Of a DNA stretch of 64,000 bases, positions 59,227-64,000 are shown in pieces. The notes beneath the pieces were generated by a model. That model did not search any database. It was not told where the DNA came from and worked only from the letters and a program-made list of their open reading frames with translations. Position numbers and translations under genes: made by a program. The DNA is taken from assembly GCA_963742205.1 (NCBI GenBank), contig CAVUKZ010000007.1, forward strand, positions 124,001-188,000, written 5' to 3'. Each line of letters begins with the position of its first letter. The stretch's first letter is position 1. This DNA comes from WHSW01 sp963742205. Its GTDB lineage: Bacteria > Actinomycetota > Thermoleophilia > Solirubrobacterales > 70-9.

Positions 59227-59622
59227 TCAGTCGACCGCTGTTGCCTCGAGCAACACGAGCAGCTGCGGTGCGGCCAGCCGGCTGACGCCGAGCACGCTCG
59301 TCGCAAAGCCACCATCGGAGCCGCTGAAGCGGCCCGTAAGGGTTGGCCAGTGCTTGAACAGCTCGTCGACGTCGGTCGTGTAGGCCGTCAGCCGGACGAC
59401 GTTGCCGAGGCTCATGTCGGCCCCGGCCAGGACGGCCTCCAGGTTGTCGAGGGAGAGCTCGAGCTGCTTCGCCATGTCGTCGGGGTGCTGCGGGTTGCCA
59501 TCCGCGTCGACCGCGTCCTGACCGCTGCAGACGAGCTGGCGTCGGTGACCCTCGATCAGCTCCGCCTGGTCGAATCCAAGCTTGTTCGACCAGGTCCAGG
59601 GATTTATTGACGTTCGTTCCAT
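59227..59622 (-). CDS. RidA-family protein
   Basis: 131 aa from ATG 59622. MERTSINPWTWSNKLGFDQA, RQLVCSGQDAVDADGNPQHP, LSLDNLEAVLAGADMSLGNV, VRLTAYTTDVDELFKHW. Trimeric Rid proteins deaminate reactive enamine/imine intermediates or have other roles. The arginine usually seen in the C-terminal active-site segment is not obvious, so it may be a non-canonical subgroup. Confidence 0.85.
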   Translation of the reverse strand: MERTSINPWTWSNKLGFDQAELIEGHRRQLVCSGQDAVDADGNPQHPDDMAKQLELSLDNLEAVLAGADMSLGNVVRLTAYTTDVDELFKHWPTLTGRFSGSDGGFATSVLGVSRLAAPQLLVLLEATAVD

Positions 59623-59743
59623 GTCAGCTGCCTTCCGCTCGGGACTGTGCTTTCTCGCTAGTTCAGACGCCGGCGTCGCGCGAAACGAATCGTTTAAGCG
59701 ATTGTGAAAGCGCTGCCTCGCTCTGCGCGCGATGATGTGAGCC

Positions 59744-60127
59744 GTGGATGCGCAGACGATCAAGGCGATGCTCGAACAGCACTTCGAGTTCTCCGGGACC
59801 GATCCTGACCGGGCTCACGCGATGTACACCGAGGACGCCGTCCTCGAGTTCCCCCAGTCCGGCGAGCGCTTCGTCGGGGTCGAGAACATGCGGGAGTGGC
59901 GAAGCCGCTACCCGGCGCAAACCTCGATCACGTTCCGCGAGACGAGGGGCCGAGACGACCTCTGGATCACGGAGCTCTCGATCCGCTACGACGACGGTCC
60001 CGAGGCCTTCGGGCTCGCCATTCACGAGCTCCGCGGGGACAAGATCGCCCGCGAGACGATCTATTACGCCGAGGGCTTTGAGGCCCCGGAATGGCGCGCC
60101 CAATGGAGGGCCAAGGATTCGGGATAG
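59744..60127 (+). CDS. SnoaL-like (NTF2-fold) protein
   Basis: 127 aa from GTG 59744. KAMLEQHFEFSGTDPDRAHA, MYTEDAVLEFPQSGERFVGV, ENMREWRSRYP, and ETIYYAEGFEAPEWRAQW. This nuclear-transport-factor-2-like form belongs to a different subgroup from the MSQENVE proteins. Divergent from RidA with about 120 bp between. Confidence 0.82.
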   Translation: MDAQTIKAMLEQHFEFSGTDPDRAHAMYTEDAVLEFPQSGERFVGVENMREWRSRYPAQTSITFRETRGRDDLWITELSIRYDDGPEAFGLAIHELRGDKIARETIYYAEGFEAPEWRAQWRAKDSG

Positions 60128-60184
60128 GCTCCGAAACCGGCGGCCCTCAGGACGGGACCCACGATCGAACCGGCAAGGAGAAGC

Positions 60185-60640
60185 GTGAGCGCAGACGAGC
60201 TTGAGGAACTGGGGCCGATCGACTACCTCATCGTCGAGTGGCCCGACCGCCAGCCGAGTGGTGAGGTCGCGCCACTCTTGGCCGACCTTGTCTACCGCGG
60301 CCTGATCCGGATCCTCGACCTCGCCTTTATCGCCAAGGGGGATGACGGCTCGGTGACGATGTTGGACGTCGCCGCGCTGGCCGATGAGTCCCATCCGCTC
60401 GGAGAGCTGGTCGGCGCGTCCTCCGGGCTGCTGTCCGAACAGGACGCCGAGGAGGCGGCGACCGCGCTGCATCCCGGGACGGCGGCCGCGATCCTCGTCT
60501 ACGAGAACCTCTGGGCGGCACCGTTCGCCGTGGCCCTTCGGCGCTCCGGCGCCCAGCTTGTCGCCAACGGCCGGATCCCGGTCCAGGCCGTCCTCGCCGC
60601 GCTCGACGCCGCCGAGGGATCCGAACCCACCCCCGCCTGA
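60185..60640 (+). CDS. DUF6325/DUF1269-like protein
   Basis: 151 aa from GTG 60185. LGPIDYLIVEWPDRQPSGEV, RGLIRILDLAFIAKGDDGSV, and AAAILVYENLWAAPFAVALR. This alpha/beta domain is commonly found next to SHOCT proteins in Actinobacteria, as here. Presumed stress-related; function unknown. Confidence 0.75.
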   Translation: MSADELEELGPIDYLIVEWPDRQPSGEVAPLLADLVYRGLIRILDLAFIAKGDDGSVTMLDVAALADESHPLGELVGASSGLLSEQDAEEAATALHPGTAAAILVYENLWAAPFAVALRRSGAQLVANGRIPVQAVLAALDAAEGSEPTPA

Positions 60641-60658
60641 CAAGGAGCGAATGAACTG

Positions 60659-60958
60659 ATGCCAGGATTGCTCGGAAACGTCGCCAGGGTCGCCGTCGCC
60701 TCGGGAACCGCGACCGCCGTTCGCAACCGCGTCTCGCGCCGCCAGGCAGAGCGCTGGTCGGAGCAGGGGACGCCGCAGCCCGCGTACATGCAGCCCCAGC
60801 AGGCCCAGCAGCCCGCTGCGCCCCCGCCTCAGGCGCCTCCACCGCCGCCGGCGCCCGATCCCATCGAGCAGCTGACCAAGCTCGGCGAGCTTCGCGACAA
60901 GGGCGTGCTGACCGAGGAAGAGTTCGCCGCGCAGAAGGCGAAGCTCCTGAACAGCTAG
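60659..60958 (+). CDS. SHOCT-domain protein
   Basis: 99 aa, ATG 60659. N-terminal basic segment (GTATAVRNRVSRRQAERWSE), a Gln/Pro-rich linker, and the C-terminal SHOCT helix pair IEQLTKLGELRDKGVLTEEE followed by FAAQKAKLL. SHOCT domains mediate oligomerisation. Coupled to the preceding gene (18 bp). Confidence 0.88.
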   Translation: MPGLLGNVARVAVASGTATAVRNRVSRRQAERWSEQGTPQPAYMQPQQAQQPAAPPPQAPPPPPAPDPIEQLTKLGELRDKGVLTEEEFAAQKAKLLNS

Positions 60959-60963
60959 GGCCG

Positions 60964-61594
60964 ATGAAGCTGCGCGGCTGGCTCGGGCCGTTGCTGGTTG
61001 GCCTGGCCGCTGTCGGCTACCAGCGCCTGCGCCCTTGGATGCTGAGCTGGGGCGCAACCGATGCCGAGGTTGCCAGCCAGCTGCCCGGCGACGATTTCCT
61101 TCCAGGCGCTGATGGGATTTCGACGCGGGCCATCAGCATCGCCGCCCCTACCGCCGATGTCTGGCCGTGGTTGGCCCAGATGGGCCCGGCCCCGCGCGGC
61201 GGCGCGTACACCTACGACTGGATCGAGAATCTGCTGGGCCTCGACATGCACAGCGCGGACCATGTGTTGGGAGAGTTCCAGCACCCTCAGGTTGGCGACA
61301 CCATCGGCCTTGGCGCCAACGAGATGCGGCTCGAGCTCGTAGAGCCTGAGCGCGCCCTTGCCTGGCGATCGACTGGACGGCAACTGGGTATGGGCGTTCA
61401 CGCTGATCGAGCACGACCGCCGCCATACGCGACTGATCAGCCGCAACCGCTTCCGGTTGCCGTCGCTCGCCGCCAAGGTGGGCATGGTTCCGATGGAGCC
61501 CGGTTCGCTGGTGATGGAGCGGCGCATGCTCCACGGGATCCGGGATCGAGCTGAGAACCTGGCGAGGGGGCACGCGAGCGCGCCGACGGCCTGA
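60964..61594 (+). CDS. SRPBCC-family lipid/ligand-binding protein; +1 frameshift
   Basis: About 209 aa after correction. N-terminal hydrophobic segment (GPLLVGLAAVGYQRLRPW), then RAISIAAPTADVWPWLAQMG, RGGAYTYDWIENLLGLDMHS, MRLELVEPERALAWRS. At about 61372 (CGATCGACTGG) a surplus base; then LDGNWVWAFTLIEHDRRHTR and LISRNRFRLP, with a closing helix MERRMLHGIRDRAE. Typical START-like/SRPBCC layout. Six bases after the SHOCT gene. Confidence 0.78.
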
Positions 61595-61654
61595 CCTCGT
61601 CCTCGGTTTTCCGTGGCAGGCTTCGCTCCTAGCCGACGAAGGGAGGAAGCCCAA

Positions 61655-61861
61655 GTGCTTCGCACCGTCCTTGTCCGCCTGCGGAATCAGTGGCTGGGCG
61701 CGCTCGCGTTGCTGATCGCGCTCGGTACCGGCACCGCGTACGCGGCCAACACCGTCTTCAGCAGCGACATCGTCGACGGGGAGGTGAGGAGCGCCGACCT
61801 CCAGGACAACGGGGTGGCCGGCGTCGACGTCGACGAGTCGTCGTTGCAGGTCGCCGCGTGA
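61655..61861 (+). CDS. Short membrane-anchored/secreted protein, possibly truncated
   Basis: 68 aa from GTG 61655 with an excellent RBS (GGGAGGAAGC). MLRTVLVRLRNQWLGALALL, IALGTGTAYA, then SSDIVDGEVRSADLQDNGV. In related proteins this start is followed by longer beta-helical DIxxGSV repeats; here a TGA comes early. The next frame begins on the overlapping GTG 61858. It may be the first part of one protein joined to the next ORF by a lost frame. Confidence 0.6.
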   Translation: MLRTVLVRLRNQWLGALALLIALGTGTAYAANTVFSSDIVDGEVRSADLQDNGVAGVDVDESSLQVAA

Positions 61862-62271
61862 CGCTGCGCAGCCGCACGAACGTCACCCGGGCCGCCACCT
61901 ACCCGAACTGGAGGCCGTACCCGCTCGACGACGCGACGTGGACGCAACCTGCGGACGCGCTCAACGACTTTGCCGGCGAGTGGGTCGCAGCGCCGCGCCG
62001 GGGTGCAGCCGAAACTCGACCATCAACGCTCGCGTCCTGCTGGACGGCAAGCTGTACGCCGGATCGGGTGCGGTGATCCTCACGCCCGACGACCCGCCGC
62101 ATACGGAGAACTTCGCGCTGTCCAACGCGCCTGACGCTGTTCGAGCCCGGCGCGCCGGTCACGCACACGCTTTCGGCCGAGACGATCGGTGTCTGCGGAA
62201 CAGAGGCCGATCCCGGTGGCCCGCCGCCGCGAATCAGGGCGGTGAGGATCGACGTGATCGAGACGCGCTAG
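61858..62271 (+). pseudogene. Continuation/neighbour ORF broken by frameshifts
   Basis: Three frames join as one secreted-type domain. VTLRSRTNVTRAATYPNWRP and DDATWTQPADALNDFAGEWV come first. After a shift at about 61995 come PGCSRNSTINARVLLDGKLY and AGSGAVILTPDDPPHTENFA. After a +1 shift at about 62130 come LTLFEPGAPVTHTLSAETIG and IRAVRIDVIETR. It plausibly forms one protein with 61655-61861. Family unknown. Confidence 0.5.
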
Positions 62272-62285
62272 GCGACTATGCGAAC

Positions 62286-62642
62286 ATGCGTTCGATGCCA
62301 GCCTCGCCGAACGCCGAACTCGTCAAGGCACTGGGGCGGCGGGATCTGGCCGAGGCGGAGGCAGCGGCGCGCGACCTCGAGCGGGTCGAGCCCGAGCACG
62401 CGCTGGCGATCGTCCTGCTGATGGCCGACGAGGACGACGCCCGGTTCGAGCCGGCGCTGATCCGCTGGGTCGGCCTCTGGCTCGCCCGCCATCCGCAGAT
62501 CGGATTCGAGCTGGCGGTCGACCTCGTCCGCGCGCTTGCCGACCTGAGAGGCGCCTCGCCACCCGTCGCGCAGTCCTCGGCGAGCGTGGTCATGCGCTCG
62601 GTCGGGGACGGGGCGTCCGCGTCCGTTCTGTCGCGCTGGTGA
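62286..62642 (+). CDS. Helical protein of unknown function
   Basis: 118 aa from ATG 62286. RRDLAEAEAAARDLERVEPE, LAIVLLMADEDDARFEPALI, RWVGLWLARHPQIGFELAVD. Alpha-helical, repeat-like, no signal peptide. Unrecognised; normal codon use argues it is real. Confidence 0.6.
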   Translation: MRSMPASPNAELVKALGRRDLAEAEAAARDLERVEPEHALAIVLLMADEDDARFEPALIRWVGLWLARHPQIGFELAVDLVRALADLRGASPPVAQSSASVVMRSVGDGASASVLSRW

Positions 62643-62776
62643 GGCGCCTGCGGCCCGTCTGTGACCGAAATCCTTGCACGGCCAGTCGGGGCGGCGGTGA
62701 TTGGCACCGATTCGCTGGCGCCGTTCCATCCGCGTTGTTCATGCGCGGCGACGGCATGAATCGGTCGTCAGGGCCC

Positions 62777-63049
62777 CTAGTCCCCCCGTGGAACAGCTGG
62801 TGGTTCGGGCGTCCTCGGCGGCGGGTCGCCGGGCGTGGAGCCGGTCCGAGCGTCCCACCACCACCTTCCCTCGTCGGCCCGATCCTCAGGGAAGACGGCA
62901 ATCAGCTTGAGGTGGAGGAGGAAGCGCACCTCGGCCACATGAACCAAGCGCCCGGTTTGGCCAACCTCATGGGCCCAGTAGAGCGCCTCGTAGCGGTCAT
63001 CGAAGTCCCCCTGCCACTTTCCGTCGAAGCAGACCTTGTACTTGCGCAA
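62777..63049 (-). CDS. Small hypothetical protein
   Basis: 90 aa. MRKYKVCFDGKWQGDFDDRY, EALYWAHEVGQTGRLVHVAE, VRFLLHLKLIAVFPEDRADE, then a Pro-rich tail. The two-strand-helix pattern with DDRYEALYWAHEV looks like a genuine small folded domain. No name can be supported. Lies in the gene-poor tail of the window. Confidence 0.6.
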   Translation of the reverse strand: MRKYKVCFDGKWQGDFDDRYEALYWAHEVGQTGRLVHVAEVRFLLHLKLIAVFPEDRADEGRWWWDARTGSTPGDPPPRTPEPPAVPRGD

Positions 63050-63087
63050 GCGAGCCGTCCTTGCGAGGAGGAGGTAATCCCGCTGCG

Positions 63088-63234
63088 CTACTTCAGTAGG
63101 TCTCGACCTTCGCGGCGGGCAGTCGCATCGGCCGCGGCCCGCTCGACGTCATGAAGATGCTTAGCCCGCCGCCGATCTCTCCGACGGTCTCGCAGATCGC
63201 GAAGCTGCTCACGCGTCTTGGTTACCAGCACCAT
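63088..63234 (-). CDS. Short basic ORF (48 aa), doubtful
   Basis: Starts ATG 63234 after AAGGGGTCACC and reads MVLVTKTREQLRDLRDRRRD to a TAG at 63088-63090. Highly charged and helical. It could be a remnant or a small DNA-binding peptide; only length and a weak RBS support it. Confidence 0.25.
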   Translation of the reverse strand: MVLVTKTREQLRDLRDRRRDRRRAKHLHDVERAAADATARREGRDLLK

Positions 63235-63429
63235 GGTGACCCCCTTAGGTCGGTGTCGCTATGCCTGATCAGATGGAGGTTGTCGACCGGTGCGGCTCCT
63301 TCTGCACTTGCTTGTGGTGCGAGCGAGAGGACATCCGGCGCTCCATCAAACGCTGTCGACGCACCTCCTTGCGCCGCCGGATTCCGAGAAACAACCTTGG
63401 CGCTTTCATCAGGCCGCATCCACCGCGCG

Positions 63430-63753
63430 CTAGGCCCCTGGACCGCCGAAGTCGCGGTCTTTGTAGGGACCTTCCCACGGCGTTCGCGTGGAGGGACCTG
63501 GGCCGACGAGAAAGAAGATCAGAAGCAGGAGGAGAACCCATGCAACGGCACTCGCAACACCATGGAGCACGAGCCCCAACACCGCTAGAACCACCAGGAG
63601 CACTAGGGACACGATCACCCCGCGGCGTGGCACACGCCGACGAGCGCGCGAGGGACCTTCCCAGACCCTCACGAATGCGGCCTTTGAGCGCTGCCGAGCA
63701 AGAGACTCCCCCTTGGTGTCGTTCCGAGACCAGTCCCAGCCTATCGACCCCAT
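63430..63753 (-). CDS. Small membrane protein
   Basis: 107 aa from ATG 63753. A basic N-terminal half (FVRVWEGPSRARRRVPRRGV) precedes two hydrophobic stretches (IVSLVLLVVLAVLGLVLHGV; AVAWVLLLLLIFFLVGP). A later start near the membrane part is possible. Family unknown. Confidence 0.45.
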   Translation of the reverse strand: MGSIGWDWSRNDTKGESLARQRSKAAFVRVWEGPSRARRRVPRRGVIVSLVLLVVLAVLGLVLHGVASAVAWVLLLLLIFFLVGPGPSTRTPWEGPYKDRDFGGPGA

Positions 63754-63839
63754 TTACACCCCATGCAACAGGGAGGCCCGCACGGTGGCGGCTGGCTACG
63801 TGCCCACCCTCTCGCGCCCGGACCAAGCGCGCCAGGACT

Positions 63840-64000
63840 TCGGTCACGTCGCAGTTCGGGAAGCACCGGCTGAGCGAGATCAGCCGCCCAAGAGGTCGAC
63901 CGCTACAAGGTCGCCAACGCGCGAGAGGGCCGCATCGCCCAGCGCAGATCAACAAGACCCTCAAGCGGCTGTCGCAGATCCTCGAGCTTGCCGTCGACTA
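63840..64000 (+). pseudogene. Broken tyrosine-recombinase (integrase) fragment, runs off the window
   Basis: Joined across frames the sequence reads FGKHRLSEISR (about 63855), EVDRYKVANAREGRIAQ (about 63891) and INKTLKRLSQILELAVD (63950-64000). This is the core-binding (SAM-like) domain layout of actinobacterial phage-type integrases. At least two small indels separate the pieces. The catalytic domain would lie beyond the window. It marks the edge of a decayed mobile region. Confidence 0.6.

Noticed and set aside
63222..63419. 65-residue minus ORF in the tail region
   Set aside because: Low-complexity composition, no ribosome-binding site, and overlap with another weak ORF; no support as a gene.
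1..64000. CRISPR array
   Set aside because: No set of short, evenly spaced identical repeats with unique spacers was found; the regular 393-bp and 855-bp periods are gene or protein repeats.

Overview
The window is very GC-rich, densely coded DNA with frequent GTG/TTG starts and start/stop overlaps. It most likely comes from a high-GC actinobacterium of the Thermoleophilia/Solirubrobacterales type. This is inferred from gene content: a DUF3352 lipoprotein, several SnoaL-like proteins beginning MSQENVE and ending AAGLSE, an actinobacterial-style c-di-AMP riboswitch ahead of M23 peptidases, and split cytochrome oxidase clusters. No 16S rRNA is present, so the taxon is not proven.

Layout. 1-8.3 kb: end of guaA, a flippase, two tandem M23 peptidases behind a c-di-AMP riboswitch, then rplM-rpsI-glmM-glmS (ribosomal proteins leading into UDP-GlcNAc synthesis). 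8.3-16.2 kb: a broken HhH gene, a DUF3352 lipoprotein, and a tightly overlapped run acpS-nnr-alr-CCA/HD-HIT-enoyl-CoA hydratase-infA. 16.3-19 kb: one large secreted repeat protein. 19.2-23.7 kb (minus): drug-type ABC exporter with a glycoside hydrolase and a DsbA-like protein. 23.8-26.7 kb: secreted protein, an intergenic repeat cluster, zinc ribbon and glycosyltransferase.

26.7-40.4 kb is a respiratory region. A normal aa3-type oxidase (ctaC, ctaD, a USP-like protein, ctaE) lies on plus. A cytochrome c, two small membrane proteins, ctaB, ctaA and a second ctaD/ctaC pair lie on minus. The second pair has lost all six heme/CuB histidines and most CuA ligands while staying otherwise well preserved. 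Between ctaE and the next USP-like gene sits a 2.25-kb insert flanked by a 41-bp copy of the ctaE 3' end (40/41 identical). It carries three tandem SnoaL-like genes with identical 30-bp junctions.

40.5-51.3 kb: PAP2 and flippase-like membrane proteins, trxB, an MBL-fold protein, an EamA exporter, a CHRD protein, then a minus fatty-acid/CoA operon (aminotransferase, acyl-CoA dehydrogenase, enoyl-CoA hydratase, two cupins, 3-hydroxyacyl-CoA dehydrogenase). 51.4-58.7 kb: mixed small enzymes, the PduO-type adenosyltransferase, DUF1015 and tRNA-Pro(UGG). 58.8-62.6 kb: small stress-type proteins. 62.6-64 kb: gene-poor, eroded DNA ending in a broken integrase.

An overall oddity: at least 13 otherwise intact genes, including rpsI, ctaA, ctaB and nnr, each carry a net +1 frameshift. 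Sequencing or assembly insertion error is the default explanation, but the one-sided direction is striking.
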